Positions 33,372 through 43,311 of a stretch of DNA of 64,000 bases are shown here, piece after piece. Below the pieces are notes generated by a model that searched no databases, had not been told where the DNA came from, and was given only the letters and a program-made list of their open reading frames with translations. This DNA comes from Bacteroides propionicigenes (GTDB lineage Bacteria; Bacteroidota; Bacteroidia; Bacteroidales; Bacteroidaceae). Position 1 is the first letter of the stretch; each line of letters starts with the position of its first letter. A program made the position numbers and the translations under genes. Location of the stretch: positions 62,001-126,000 of the forward strand of contig NZ_JAHBBW010000002.1 in the NCBI RefSeq assembly GCF_018390535.1, given 5' to 3'.

Positions 33372-33989
33372 TTATTTAAATAAATGCCTCCAATCCTCAC
33401 CGGCTTTCGGAGTGTAAGTGGAAATGCCTAATGATTGGGCTGTCATACAATTGGCTTCCGAATCATCAATAAAGAAAGTTTCTTTGGGATTCAAGCCTGC
33501 ATCATCCAGCACTTTCCGGAAGATTTCTTCATCAGGCTTTGCCATCTTCATTTTATAGGAAAGAAAGATATTCTCAAAATAGTCTTCCACGCGAAATGCC
33601 TTATAAGGAAAAGCATACTCACAAGACCACTTCCAATGGATTTCATTGGTATTGCTCAGCAGATACACTACATAATCCTTACGTAAAGCCAATAATAAAT
33701 CCAACTTATAAGTCGGTATACTCACCAGAAAACTATTCCACGCAGCATCAATCCGAGCGTCTGTAACGTCCTTTCCTATTTTTTCACGTATTATATTCCG
33801 AAAATCATCACTGGAAATAAGACCTTTCTCATACTGCTGGAAGAAATCCTGTTGATGATATTTGTCGAGAGTATGCTCTACATCGGGCAATCCCAACTCT
33901 TTAAAATTCTCCAAACAGCGTTGGCGGTCTAAATCAATCAGTACACCACCGAAGTCTACTATAAGGTTTTTAAATCCTTTTCTTTTCAT
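33372..33989 (-). CDS. HAD-superfamily phosphatase (subfamily IA)
   Basis: A 205-residue hydrolase. Motif I is VDFGGVLIDLD with the nucleophile Asp, motif II is LLSNTNE, the conserved Lys is in KMKMAKPDEEIF and motif IV is FFIDDSEAN. A helical cap is inserted after motif I. Members include FMN, sugar-phosphate and nucleotide phosphatases. Its position beside ribF makes a flavin-related phosphatase role possible, but that is only context. It ends 14 bases before the ribF start and begins 4 bases after the ATPase stop. Confidence 0.85.
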   Translation of the reverse strand: MKRKGFKNLIVDFGGVLIDLDRQRCLENFKELGLPDVEHTLDKYHQQDFFQQYEKGLISSDDFRNIIREKIGKDVTDARIDAAWNSFLVSIPTYKLDLLLALRKDYVVYLLSNTNEIHWKWSCEYAFPYKAFRVEDYFENIFLSYKMKMAKPDEEIFRKVLDDAGLNPKETFFIDDSEANCMTAQSLGISTYTPKAGEDWRHLFK

Positions 33990-33993
33990 TATT

Positions 33994-36678
33994 TCATTTT
34001 TGCATTAAACGTCGGACAAGACGAATACCTTCGCCCACCCATAACACCAAAGAGGTAGAAGCAATAATTATCACCCAAGTTGTAAAATCAAGCGGCTCCG
34101 TACGAAATACAGCCCCACCGAACTGCACGATAACAAACTGACCGCCCAAAATGGCAAGTACCACCAACTCCATACCATAAGATTTGGAAATGCCTTTAAA
34201 GGCAGAATCCGACGTTCCAAACACCCGCGCATTGAACAGATTCCAGAATTGCAGCATAACGAAGAAAGTGAAGAAGATAGTCAAACGCTGTACAGTCATA
34301 CCGTCTTCTTCATTATTAAACCAGAACAGCATGCCCATAAGCAATACAAGGAAAGCCATACCCATACCAAGAATATAATTCCTCATGGACTTGGTTATTA
34401 TGAAATCGGTACTTTTACGAGGTTTCTCTTTCATTACACTTTCACTGGGTGGAATAGATGCCAAAGCCAAAGCGGCAAATGTATCCATAATCAGGTTCAC
34501 CCACAGCATCTGTGTTACGGTCAACGGCAACTCGGTACCTACCAGCGAGCCAAGCAGCACAATGAATAATGCCACGAAGTTAATCGTCAACTGAAATACG
34601 ATGAAACGCTGTATATTCTTATATAATGAACGTCCCCACATCACAGCTGTACCGATACTGTTGAAAGAGTCATCTAACAATGTGATATCGCTTGCTTCTT
34701 TGGCAACAGATGTTCCTGTTCCCATAGACAATCCCACCTGTGCATGGTTTAAGGCCGGAGCATCATTTGTCCCGTCGCCCGTCACGGCTACCACTGCGCC
34801 TTTCTGTTGCAATAGCTGAACCAAACGTTGCTTGTCGGTAGGGCGGGCACGCGACATAATCTTCAAATCCAGCACCCGGTCGAGAGCTTCCTTGTCCGTC
34901 AGGTCTGCAAAAGCTGAGCCTGTAATACGGTTACGCTCCGTATCCTCCGGTTTCCACAAACCAATCTGTCGTGCTATTTCGGTTGCCGTACCCGGCGTAT
35001 CTCCCGTAACTATCTTGACACCGATACCCGCCGACTGGCATTTTGCGACTGCCGCAGGCACATCCGGACGTATAGGGTCACTGATAGCCACAACGCCGAG
35101 GAAAGACAAATCATTCTCTGCAACCAATGCCACACAGTCGGCCGGTTCCGTATCATCTACTATCTTATAGGCAAAACCAAGCGTACGCATCGCCATATTC
35201 TGATAGTTCAGCAACTGAGTCTCTACCGTAGAACGATATTCTACCGCATCCACTCGCTTACCATCCAAGAGCACTTCCTTACATTTTCCCAATACGATTT
35301 CGGGAGCACCCTTTACATAAAGTATTCTCTTTCCAATCAGAGGAGACTGTACCAATGTTGCCATGAATTTCCGTTCTGTAGAGAAAGTCAACTGGTCAAG
35401 TACCTTCACAGCCTCTCTCAACTCCAGATAATTACGCTTCTGACTGTCGAGCCACAGAAGTAAAGCCACCTCGGTCGGATTACCTACTCCTTTGGGCTTC
35501 TCTCCCGGAACCATTTCCTCCAGAAAAGCAGTGGAATTGGCACTGATACCCTCTATTACCAGTTTGCTTAAATCATCTTCTCCTATTTCCCGTCCGTTCT
35601 TCAATCCGTAAAAGTTCGGTTCGTACACTTGCATCAGGTTTTGTGTCAGCGTACCCGTCTTGTCCGTACAGATGACGGTAATCGCCCCCATCGTTTCGCA
35701 AGCATGCATCTTTCGCACCAGGTTATTGGTGGAAAGCATACGGCGCATATTCAACGCCAGGCTAAGCGTCACACTCATGGGCAAACCTTCCGGAACGGCA
35801 ACCACAATCAAAGTTACCGCCATCATAAAGTACTGCAAAGTAGCTTTCAGAGCAGGCAGCCATTGCTCAAAAGTATGGAAAGATGCAAAATCATAAACCA
35901 GAACTACATCTTTAATAAAGAAGATAGCAAATGCAAGACCGGCTACCGAGAAACCGATTTTTCCTATGAGATTGGCAAGTTTTGTAAGCTGAATATTCAG
36001 TGGGGTTGGCTCAGTGCTTTGCTCCGTACTCTGACGGGCTACTTTCCCAATTTCCGTAGCATCACCTACAGACTCTACACGCATAACTCCATGTCCATCA
36101 ACTACCGTTGTTCCGCGCAACACACGATTGGAAGCATAAGTGGCTTCTTCATCAAAATCGGCTTCTATAATAGTCTTGGCAATCACCGGCTCACCTGTAA
36201 GATTGGATTCATTTACTTGCAGAGAGATGGCTTCCAACAGCTCACCGTCAGCAGGGATTTCCTCTCCGGTTTCCAGAATAATAATATCACCGACTACCAC
36301 ATCCTTACGGGGAATCTCCTGTACACGTCCGTTACGAATAACCTTCACCAAGGTTTCCTCGTTTACCGCATTCAGTAAATCGAACTTTTTATTGGCATCG
36401 TATTCAAAGAAAAAACCGATACCGGTGGCCAATAAAATAGCGGCTATGATACCGATTGTTTCGGCATATTCGTTCTCCACTATGGAAATAATCAAAGAAA
36501 AGAAAGCGGCAACGAGCAGTACTCTTACTACCGGATCTTCAAACTTTTCTAAATATAGTTTCCACAAAGACGGACGCTTCGGGGGCGTCAAAAGGTTTAC
36601 ACCATGTTCAGTACGACTCTTCCGTACTTCATCGTCAGTAAGCCCGACGTGATAAAAATCATCCTTTGTTGCAGTCAT
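33994..36678 (-). CDS. P-type Ca2+-transporting ATPase
   Basis: An 894-residue P2-type ATPase (PMCA/SERCA-like) exporting Ca2+. I chose the ATG at 36678, where the cation ATPase N-terminal domain begins; an in-frame upstream Met overlaps the promoter. Landmarks: the actuator TGEPV, PEGLPMSV in the fourth span, the phosphorylation site CTDKTGTLTQN, the hinge TGDGTNDAPAL, and ten predicted membrane spans. Its stop lies 4 bases from the HAD gene, so ATPase, phosphatase and ribF are probably one transcript. Confidence 0.93.
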   Translation of the reverse strand: MTATKDDFYHVGLTDDEVRKSRTEHGVNLLTPPKRPSLWKLYLEKFEDPVVRVLLVAAFFSLIISIVENEYAETIGIIAAILLATGIGFFFEYDANKKFDLLNAVNEETLVKVIRNGRVQEIPRKDVVVGDIIILETGEEIPADGELLEAISLQVNESNLTGEPVIAKTIIEADFDEEATYASNRVLRGTTVVDGHGVMRVESVGDATEIGKVARQSTEQSTEPTPLNIQLTKLANLIGKIGFSVAGLAFAIFFIKDVVLVYDFASFHTFEQWLPALKATLQYFMMAVTLIVVAVPEGLPMSVTLSLALNMRRMLSTNNLVRKMHACETMGAITVICTDKTGTLTQNLMQVYEPNFYGLKNGREIGEDDLSKLVIEGISANSTAFLEEMVPGEKPKGVGNPTEVALLLWLDSQKRNYLELREAVKVLDQLTFSTERKFMATLVQSPLIGKRILYVKGAPEIVLGKCKEVLLDGKRVDAVEYRSTVETQLLNYQNMAMRTLGFAYKIVDDTEPADCVALVAENDLSFLGVVAISDPIRPDVPAAVAKCQSAGIGVKIVTGDTPGTATEIARQIGLWKPEDTERNRITGSAFADLTDKEALDRVLDLKIMSRARPTDKQRLVQLLQQKGAVVAVTGDGTNDAPALNHAQVGLSMGTGTSVAKEASDITLLDDSFNSIGTAVMWGRSLYKNIQRFIVFQLTINFVALFIVLLGSLVGTELPLTVTQMLWVNLIMDTFAALALASIPPSESVMKEKPRKSTDFIITKSMRNYILGMGMAFLVLLMGMLFWFNNEEDGMTVQRLTIFFTFFVMLQFWNLFNARVFGTSDSAFKGISKSYGMELVVLAILGGQFVIVQFGGAVFRTEPLDFTTWVIIIASTSLVLWVGEGIRLVRRLMQK

Positions 36679-36705
36679 GCAAATCGTTAGGTTTAAATTG
36701 AATTG

Positions 36706-36713
36706 CAAAAATA
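36706..36713 (-). promoter_or_regulatory. Promoter -7 box of the Ca2+ ATPase operon
   Basis: TATTTTTG on the minus strand, 28 bases upstream of the chosen start. Confidence 0.5.
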
Positions 36714-36785
36714 CAACAATAATTTGTATAGCGAATGTTATTAAATCTTTTTATAGGTTTTACAAATTCAGCTCTTCTTTTTTAA

Positions 36786-37916
36786 TTATTCCAATTTCCA
36801 AGGCAAAGTAAACCAGAAAGTAGAGCCTTCTCCAAGTTTTGACTCAACACCTATCTCACCACCCAATTTGCGAACGATTGTCTGGCAAATGGAAAGTCCG
36901 AGTCCCGTACCTTTCTTCGTCTGTTCCAGTTTTACAAAACGGTCAAATATATGAGCGACCTTTTCTTCGGGAATCCCGCTTCCTGTATCCTTCACATAAA
37001 TATACAGTCCGTTTTCACAAGACCGGTATCCCAGTGTAATACTACCTTCCGACGTAAACTTCATAGCATTCGTCATAAAGTTGGAAATGACTTGTGCGAT
37101 TCGGTTTCTATCCGTATACATCATACATTCTGACTGCGAAACCTCACGCACGATTTTAACGGCAGAACGTTCTTCATTCAGTCTCATCCTGAATTGCTGT
37201 TCTATGTCAAACATAAGCTGATTAATATCCACATCAGACAAAACAAATTCCAGAGTGCCCGCTTCTATTTTCGATAAATCCAATATATCCGCTATCAATT
37301 GCTGCAATAATTCATTGTTGGTGCGTACAATCTCCATAAACTGCGCTTTCTCTTCATCAGTAGAAGCAGAAGCCAATAGTTCTGAGAAACCTACAATCGC
37401 ATTCAAAGGAGTACGTATCTCATGACTCATATTCGCCAAAAAGACCGATTTGGAATAATCCGCCTGTTCTGCCTTCTTCCTCGCTTCCTTCAATTCCATT
37501 TCCACCTGTTTCAAATGGGTAATATCATGTACCGTTATTACCATACAATCCTTACCTTCTATTTGCATAAACTCACCGGAAATATGAGCTTCGCATTCAG
37601 CAACTCTATCCTGCGCTCCTCTTATATTCAAGATAGCATCCAAGTCGGTGAAACATTGCTTGGTTAGGAAAGTATTCTCAATTGTCCGTCTTACAGGACA
37701 TTGTCCACATAACTCATGCGTACCGCATCCTTTGGTAGAAGACATTGCATTGTTACATCTAAGTAAATCTCCCACCCTTTGTGTAATGGAAGGCTTGGGT
37801 ACTCCGACAATATCATAATAATTAGTATAAAATACCGTAAAATCGCGGTTTATCAGTAGAACATAGGCATGAATGTTTCGCATTATTGCCCGAAAAAGCC
37901 CATCAGTCATCTCCAT
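36786..37916 (-). CDS. PAS-containing histidine kinase with a cysteine cluster
   Basis: A 376-residue cytoplasmic sensor kinase without membrane spans. Residues about 5-130 form a PAS-like sensor with four cysteines (Cys54, Cys64, Cys70, Cys73) spaced C-x9-C-x5-C-x2-C. A short coiled coil leads to the HisKA domain (LANMSHEIRTPLNAIVGFSE, the phospho-acceptor His present) and a HATPase domain (N box NFMTNAMKFT, G1 DTGSGIPEEK, G2 GTGLGLSI). No response regulator gene is adjacent, so its partner is elsewhere. The cysteines could bind metal, an Fe-S cluster or sense redox state. Confidence 0.9.
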   Translation of the reverse strand: MEMTDGLFRAIMRNIHAYVLLINRDFTVFYTNYYDIVGVPKPSITQRVGDLLRCNNAMSSTKGCGTHELCGQCPVRRTIENTFLTKQCFTDLDAILNIRGAQDRVAECEAHISGEFMQIEGKDCMVITVHDITHLKQVEMELKEARKKAEQADYSKSVFLANMSHEIRTPLNAIVGFSELLASASTDEEKAQFMEIVRTNNELLQQLIADILDLSKIEAGTLEFVLSDVDINQLMFDIEQQFRMRLNEERSAVKIVREVSQSECMMYTDRNRIAQVISNFMTNAMKFTSEGSITLGYRSCENGLYIYVKDTGSGIPEEKVAHIFDRFVKLEQTKKGTGLGLSICQTIVRKLGGEIGVESKLGEGSTFWFTLPWKLE

Positions 37917-38025
37917 AAAGGTGTGTTTTTAAGGTTGAGATAACAAATGTACCTTTTTTTAATTGAACAATAAACAAAAAGGGTATTTTAATTGTTATTA
38001 AAGAAGAATTTTAAAAAAGAACATT

Positions 38026-38187
38026 ATGGAAAAGTACATCTGCACTATTTGTGAATATGTTTATGACCCGGAACAGGGAGATCCGGAAAGCGGAATAGAA
38101 CCGGGAACAGCATTTGAAGACCTTCCCGATGATTGGGTTTGCCCCCTATGTGGAGTAGGCAAAGATGAATTTGAGAAAGCGTCCTAA
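38026..38187 (+). CDS. Rubredoxin
   Basis: A 53-residue electron carrier with one Fe bound by four cysteines in two knuckles: CTIC near the start and CPLC near the end ([16 protein letters not shown]). The fold is otherwise canonical ([23 protein letters not shown]). It is probably part of the oxidative stress defence of an anaerobe. It stands alone; its stop codon lies in the loop of the terminator shared with the convergent transporter gene. Confidence 0.95.
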   Translation: MEKYICTICEYVYDPEQGDPESGIEPGTAFEDLPDDWVCPLCGVGKDEFEKAS

Positions 38188-38196
38188 GACGCTTTC
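38175..38196. terminator. Bidirectional terminator containing both gene ends
   Basis: GAAAGCGTC (38175-38183) and GACGCTTTC (38188-38196) form a 9-bp stem with a CTAA loop, followed by TTTTCTTTT. The rubredoxin stop is in the loop and the convergent transporter gene ends inside the stem, so the two reading frames overlap by 4 bases. Confidence 0.85.
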
Positions 38197-39881
38197 TTTT
38201 CTTTTATATCACTACTGGCTTCCACTACATTGACTACGTAGTCGCCCAGCTTTTCACATTCAGCAATAATATCCATATAATAGACACCCATCTGATAATC
38301 ATATTCCTTGTTATTAACATCAAGGATATTCTGATTCTTCAACTGATTGCGATAATTATTGATTTCATTTTCAATATTAAACGATTTATTCACATCAATA
38401 CCTTGATGTTCCGAACGTTCTACTACCACAATCATCTGTCCGAGGGCGTCGTCGGTCAACTTCATCATAAAATGGATATGCTCGTATTGCTTCTCTGTAA
38501 ATTCCAAATTCGCCTGACGCTTGCGATTAATAGTACGCGCCAAGTTATAACAGCTGTCACCTATACTTTCTATCTCCGTCACCTCCCGCAGCATAGCCCG
38601 GATTTGCAACTTACTTTCAGAACTCAAACGCCCTTCTGACACTTGGTTCAGATAATTCGCAATCTCCAGTTCCATACTGTCACTGATATTCTCATATTTC
38701 TCTATCCGGCTGAACAGTTTATTGAAATCATCATCTTTATCGGTATGCAACAAGTCACGTACCATACCGAACATACGATGCGTACGTTCGGCAAACAAAT
38801 GAATTTCCTTGCTTGCCTGCAGAATGGAAAGTTCTGCTGTAGAAAGCATACCACCCGTAATAAAACGCAAACGATATTCTTCGTCCTGTTCCTTCTGTGG
38901 TATAATGGCGCAAACCGTACGCTCTATAAACTTCACAAACCATATTAATATCAGCACATTGCATATATTAAAACAAGTATGGAAAGCTGACAGTTTAAAT
39001 GAAACGGCAACAGCCGGATCTTTAGTTCCCATTACATTGTCTACAAACCAAGCTACTCCTTGAGTAAAAGGCACGAACAGGCACAACACCCATATTACAC
39101 CGAATACATTAAATACCAGATGCGCCAACGCAGCCCTCCTGGCCTGCGTGTTACCGGTAAGAGCGGCAAGATTGGCTGTTATGGTTGTACCTATATTTTC
39201 ACCGAGGACCAGTGCCGCTCCCAGTTCAAAGCTAATCCAACCGTTAGCACACATAATAAGGGTAATTGCCATTGTTGCTGCAGAAGCCTGCACAATCATG
39301 GTCAATATAGTTCCTATGAATACAAACAAAAGAATAGATAAATAGCCCATATCGGTATAATCCTGTACAAAAGCCAACATATCAGGATTATGTCTCAAGT
39401 CGGGAGCATTGGACTGCAATAAAGAAAGCCCCATAAAAAGGAAAGAAAAACCGAAAATAAATTCACCGATGGACTTGCGGGCGCTTTTTTGAGAGAACAT
39501 GAGAGGAATGCCAAAGGCTAACAGAGGGAGGGCAAAAGCTGCGATGTCTACTTTAAATCCTAATGCAGAAATAATCCAGGCTGTAACAGTAGTACCAATA
39601 TTGGCTCCCATAATTACACCGATAGACTGTGACAAAGTCAGCAACCCGGCATTGACAAAACTCACCACCATAACGGTAGTTGCTGAGGAAGACTGGATAA
39701 GTGCCGTAATAAGCACCCCTGTCAGGACACCGGTCACCCGGTTGGTCGTCATAGCGGTTAAAATCTTCCGCAAGCGGTCGCCGGCGAATTTTTGAAGTCC
39801 CTCACTCATAATTTTCATCCCGTAAAGGAACAATGCCAATGAGCCAAGCAGCTTTAAAAAATCATAAAAAGAATATTCCAT
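38184..39881 (-). CDS. Na+/phosphate cotransporter with PhoU-like tail
   Basis: A 565-residue membrane protein of the Na/Pi-II (NptA) family. Two inverted halves each carry the QSSSATT-type motif ([15 protein letters not shown] and [15 protein letters not shown]), and [11 protein letters not shown] and [11 protein letters not shown] pairs are present. After about residue 340 a cytoplasmic helical PhoU-like domain follows, which probably tunes uptake. It takes up phosphate with sodium. It is divergent from the uridine-kinase-like gene. Confidence 0.93.
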   Translation of the reverse strand: MEYSFYDFLKLLGSLALFLYGMKIMSEGLQKFAGDRLRKILTAMTTNRVTGVLTGVLITALIQSSSATTVMVVSFVNAGLLTLSQSIGVIMGANIGTTVTAWIISALGFKVDIAAFALPLLAFGIPLMFSQKSARKSIGEFIFGFSFLFMGLSLLQSNAPDLRHNPDMLAFVQDYTDMGYLSILLFVFIGTILTMIVQASAATMAITLIMCANGWISFELGAALVLGENIGTTITANLAALTGNTQARRAALAHLVFNVFGVIWVLCLFVPFTQGVAWFVDNVMGTKDPAVAVSFKLSAFHTCFNICNVLILIWFVKFIERTVCAIIPQKEQDEEYRLRFITGGMLSTAELSILQASKEIHLFAERTHRMFGMVRDLLHTDKDDDFNKLFSRIEKYENISDSMELEIANYLNQVSEGRLSSESKLQIRAMLREVTEIESIGDSCYNLARTINRKRQANLEFTEKQYEHIHFMMKLTDDALGQMIVVVERSEHQGIDVNKSFNIENEINNYRNQLKNQNILDVNNKEYDYQMGVYYMDIIAECEKLGDYVVNVVEASSDIKEKKAS

Positions 39882-39964
39882 CTTTAATTAGTTAAAGTGT
39901 TTCGTTGTGCCATTTGTTATTATGTCTTATATTTAACGTGTTAATCACTCCAAAAAAAGACATC

Positions 39965-41638
39965 ATGAAACATATGTTACAAATTTGTTGCAAAAATAAT
40001 AATATTTATAAAGAATTCCCTATAGGAAGCTCACTTTTGGATATTTATTACGGTTTTAATCTTAATTTTCCCTACCAAGTAGTCAGTGCTAAGGTAAATA
40101 ACCGTTCCGAAGGGCTAAATTTTCGGGTATATAATAATAAAGATGTGGAATTTCTGGATGTGCGAGATTCTTCCGGTATGCGTACTTATGTCCGTTCACT
40201 TTGCTTTATCTTATATAAGGCTGTCAGTGAATTATTTCCGGAAGGAAAGTTGTTTGTAGAACATCCCGTATCCAAAGGCTATTTCTGCAATCTTCGCATC
40301 GGACGTCCTATTGAATTGGAAGATGTATCTGCCATCAAAAAAAGGATGCAGGAAATTATTGCCGAAGATATCCCATTTCACCGTACCGAATGCCACACTA
40401 CCGAGGCTGTGCGGGTATTCAGCGAACGAGGAATGAACGACAAAGTAAAATTGCTGGAAACATCCGGTTCTATATATACCTATTATTATACGCTGGGAAA
40501 CACTGTAGATTACTATTACGGTAATTTATTGCCCAGCACGGGGTTTATCAAGCTGTTCGACATCGTGAAGTATTATGACGGTCTCTTACTACGCATCCCA
40601 AACAAAGAAAATCCTACAGTGCTGGAAGAAGTGGTGAAGCAAGAGAAAATGCTTGATGTATTCAAAGAGCATCTACGCTGGAACTATATCATGGGACTAA
40701 GCAATGTGGGCGACTTCAACCTTGCTTGCGAAGAAGGACATGCAACCGACTTGATTAACGTAGCGGAAGCTCTTCAAGAAAAGAAAATAGCTCAGATTGC
40801 CGATGAAATCTATCACCGAGGAGAAAATGGAGACCGTGTAAAACTGGTATTAATCTCCGGTCCTTCTTCATCAGGAAAAACAACTTTCAGCAAACGGCTC
40901 TCTGTCCAGTTAATGACCAACGGCCTACGCCCTTATCCCATTTCATTGGATAATTATTTTGTAGACCGCGAAGAAACGCCGCTTGATGAAAATGGTAACT
41001 ATGATTATGAATCCCTCTACGCACTCGATTTGGAATTATTCAACAATCAATTGCAAGCTTTGCTACGGGGAGAAGAGGTAGAGTTGCCGCGATTCAACTT
41101 CACACTCGGCAAGAAAGAATATAAAGGAGATAAATTACGCATTGACGAGCACACCATTCTTATATTGGAAGGTATCCACGCTCTGAACCCGGAACTTACT
41201 CCGCAGATACCCGCCGAAAACAAATACAAAATTTATGTCTCCGCATTAACCACTATTTCACTCGATGACCACAACTGGATTCCAACAACGGACAACCGTT
41301 TGTTGCGTCGCATTATCCGTGACTTCAACTACCGTGGATATTCAGCTCAAGAAACTATTTCACGCTGGCCCAGTGTACGCGCAGGAGAGGACAAATGGAT
41401 ATTCCCCTATCAGGAGAATGCCGATGTCATGTTTAATTCAGCTTTATTGTTTGAGTTTGCCGTACTACGTTGCCATGCAGAGCCCATACTCACCGGTGTG
41501 CCGCGCAATTGCCCCGAATATGCCGAAGCCTACCGCCTCATGAAGTTCATCAAATACTTTACACCGGTACAGGATAAGGAAATTCCGCCAACATCTTTAT
41601 TAAGGGAATTCTTAGGCGGCAGCAGCTTCAAATATTAG
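39965..41638 (+). CDS. Uridine kinase-like nucleoside kinase with TGS/ThrRS-like N terminus
   Basis: A 557-residue protein. The N-terminal half (about 1-230) resembles the TGS and second additional domains of threonyl-tRNA synthetase (FPIGSSLLDIYYG; the later FHRTECHTTEAVRVF). The C-terminal half is a P-loop uridine kinase/phosphoribulokinase domain: GPSSSGKTTFSKRL, SLDNYFVDREETP and ILEGIHALNPEL. I chose the ATG at 39965 over an upstream Met because the TGS fold starts directly after it. The fusion is known in Bacteroidetes and Firmicutes. The true substrate is not established; a nucleoside kinase is the usual annotation. Confidence 0.88.
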   Translation: MKHMLQICCKNNNIYKEFPIGSSLLDIYYGFNLNFPYQVVSAKVNNRSEGLNFRVYNNKDVEFLDVRDSSGMRTYVRSLCFILYKAVSELFPEGKLFVEHPVSKGYFCNLRIGRPIELEDVSAIKKRMQEIIAEDIPFHRTECHTTEAVRVFSERGMNDKVKLLETSGSIYTYYYTLGNTVDYYYGNLLPSTGFIKLFDIVKYYDGLLLRIPNKENPTVLEEVVKQEKMLDVFKEHLRWNYIMGLSNVGDFNLACEEGHATDLINVAEALQEKKIAQIADEIYHRGENGDRVKLVLISGPSSSGKTTFSKRLSVQLMTNGLRPYPISLDNYFVDREETPLDENGNYDYESLYALDLELFNNQLQALLRGEEVELPRFNFTLGKKEYKGDKLRIDEHTILILEGIHALNPELTPQIPAENKYKIYVSALTTISLDDHNWIPTTDNRLLRRIIRDFNYRGYSAQETISRWPSVRAGEDKWIFPYQENADVMFNSALLFEFAVLRCHAEPILTGVPRNCPEYAEAYRLMKFIKYFTPVQDKEIPPTSLLREFLGGSSFKY

Positions 41639-41696
41639 TTCATTCATCAATAAGGGAATTTATAGACTTTTGTATACAACATAGCAAAGAAATATT

Positions 41697-41704
41697 TAAC
41701 TTTG
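41697..41704 (+). promoter_or_regulatory. Promoter -7 box of the TPR kinase-like gene
   Basis: TAACTTTG, an exact TAnnTTTG match, 27 bases before the ATG at 41732. Confidence 0.6.
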
Positions 41705-41731
41705 TGTGCAAATAAAACAAACATACGTATA

Positions 41732-43237
41732 ATGAAAAGAATCATTACAATACTTTTTACGGCACTTTTTTTTCTGTGTGCCCAAACCTATGCACAAAGT
41801 CGTGCTGATGAACTAATGAAACAAGCGCAAGAAAGCCTTGCCAAAAAAGAATATATCAAAGCCCGCTACCTCTTCTTACAAGCCTACAACTCTTTTGCCT
41901 CACAAGAGAAATACGCTCCGGCTGTAGAATGCGGCGTCAATGCCAGTGCACTTTACCATCGCGAAAATTATTATAAAGAAGCTTTCGAGCTACTGCGCAG
42001 TGCCGAACAGTTAGTAGGAACCGGCGAACAGAAACTTCAAAAGAGTCTCCCGAATCTGCGTTTCCACATCACTAAAGAGCGGTTGCAAATGTACATCAAC
42101 ACCAAGAATCCGTCTCGCGCTAAGGAACAGTTGAATAAGTTGGGAGAAGCAGCACAGGCAGCCAAAAGCGACTCCCTAAACAATGATTTCCTGTATACCC
42201 AAGCCAATTATTACTATACTTTCGGCATGAATTCACAGGGAGACACAGCTTTCAAGAAATTGATAGAGCAGTACAAGCAACAAAAGAATTATGCCAAAGT
42301 GGACGAATGCTACAAAACCCTCATAGGCATTGCCCGTAAAGCAAACAATGCGGGCTTGGTGGCACGCACCTATGATAAATATATTATTTGGACAGACTCA
42401 GTCAAAGCACTCACCGCGCAAGATGAACTGAATGTACTGAAAAGGAAATACGATGAAAGTCTGGCTACCATTCAGGAAAAAGACGATTCCCTCTCCGCCA
42501 AACAATACATTATCATCGGACTTTGCATATTGGCAGCCATTTTAGCGGCAGCATTAGTGATAGGAACTATCATATTGTTACGTTTCATCCTATTGACACG
42601 TAAACAAAAGAAGGCAATCAGCATAGCCAATGAGCACAATGAATTAAAAACCAAGTTCATTCAGAACATCTCTGCCCAAATGGAGCCGACTTTAGACACC
42701 CTTGACCCGAAACTACCCGGTGTACAGGCATTGCATACTTTCTCCGGTCACATCCAAGAGTTATCCGAGTTGGAAAACAGCTTATCAGAACCATATGAAA
42801 TGGAGGAAAAGAATGTATCAACTTTCTGTGAAAACGTTATGGACAAAATACGGGGTAAGGTACAAGAAGACGTAACTCTCACTGTAAATGCTCCCAAGCT
42901 GAATGTAAAACTCAATCCGGAACATTTGGAACGTATCTTAGTGCATTTATTGGAGAATGCTGCCGAATATACCCCCGCAGGTGGAAAGATATGGTTGGAC
43001 TTCAAGAAGCGCGGCGCCCACACTCACCAGTTCATTATCAGTGATACCGGTTGCGGCATCCCCGAAGAACAACGTGAAGAGATATTCAAACCTTTCACCG
43101 AAGTAAAAGACCTGACGCAAGGCGACGGTTTAGGACTGCCTATCTGTTCGCTGATTGCCACCAAAATGAACGGCAACTTGACACTGGACAGCAGCTATAC
43201 GAAAGGGGCACGATTTATATTGGAGTTACACGCTTAG
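41732..43237 (+). CDS. TPR/HATPase histidine kinase-like protein lacking the H-box His
   Basis: A 501-residue membrane protein: signal peptide (about 1-21), a periplasmic TPR-type helical repeat region (about 22-240), a coiled coil, one span (about 265-290, IIGLCILAAILAAALVIGTI), a short HisKA-like segment and a HATPase domain (N box HLLENAAEYT, G1 ISDTGCGIPEEQ, G2 GDGLGLPI). Where sensor kinases read NISHEIRTPL this one has NISAQMEPTL: Ala315 replaces the phospho-acceptor His. ATP-binding motifs look intact. It may be a pseudokinase that modulates another kinase or uses another acceptor. Start chosen at the signal peptide Met. Confidence 0.85.
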   Translation: MKRIITILFTALFFLCAQTYAQSRADELMKQAQESLAKKEYIKARYLFLQAYNSFASQEKYAPAVECGVNASALYHRENYYKEAFELLRSAEQLVGTGEQKLQKSLPNLRFHITKERLQMYINTKNPSRAKEQLNKLGEAAQAAKSDSLNNDFLYTQANYYYTFGMNSQGDTAFKKLIEQYKQQKNYAKVDECYKTLIGIARKANNAGLVARTYDKYIIWTDSVKALTAQDELNVLKRKYDESLATIQEKDDSLSAKQYIIIGLCILAAILAAALVIGTIILLRFILLTRKQKKAISIANEHNELKTKFIQNISAQMEPTLDTLDPKLPGVQALHTFSGHIQELSELENSLSEPYEMEEKNVSTFCENVMDKIRGKVQEDVTLTVNAPKLNVKLNPEHLERILVHLLENAAEYTPAGGKIWLDFKKRGAHTHQFIISDTGCGIPEEQREEIFKPFTEVKDLTQGDGLGLPICSLIATKMNGNLTLDSSYTKGARFILELHA

Positions 43238-43302
43238 ATAGTTGAGAGTTGAAAGTTACTATGCAGCATAATAGCGCAGCTAACTTTCAACTCTCAACTA
43301 TC
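43237..43302. terminator. Long 22-bp hairpin between convergent genes
   Basis: A perfect 22-bp stem (43237-43258 with 43281-43302) separates the kinase-like gene from the convergent aminopeptidase gene. Its arms are of the GTTGAGAGTTGAAAG type. No U-run follows, so besides termination it could be a mobile or repeated palindrome. Confidence 0.65.
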
Positions 43303-43311
43303 AGCTTTCAA

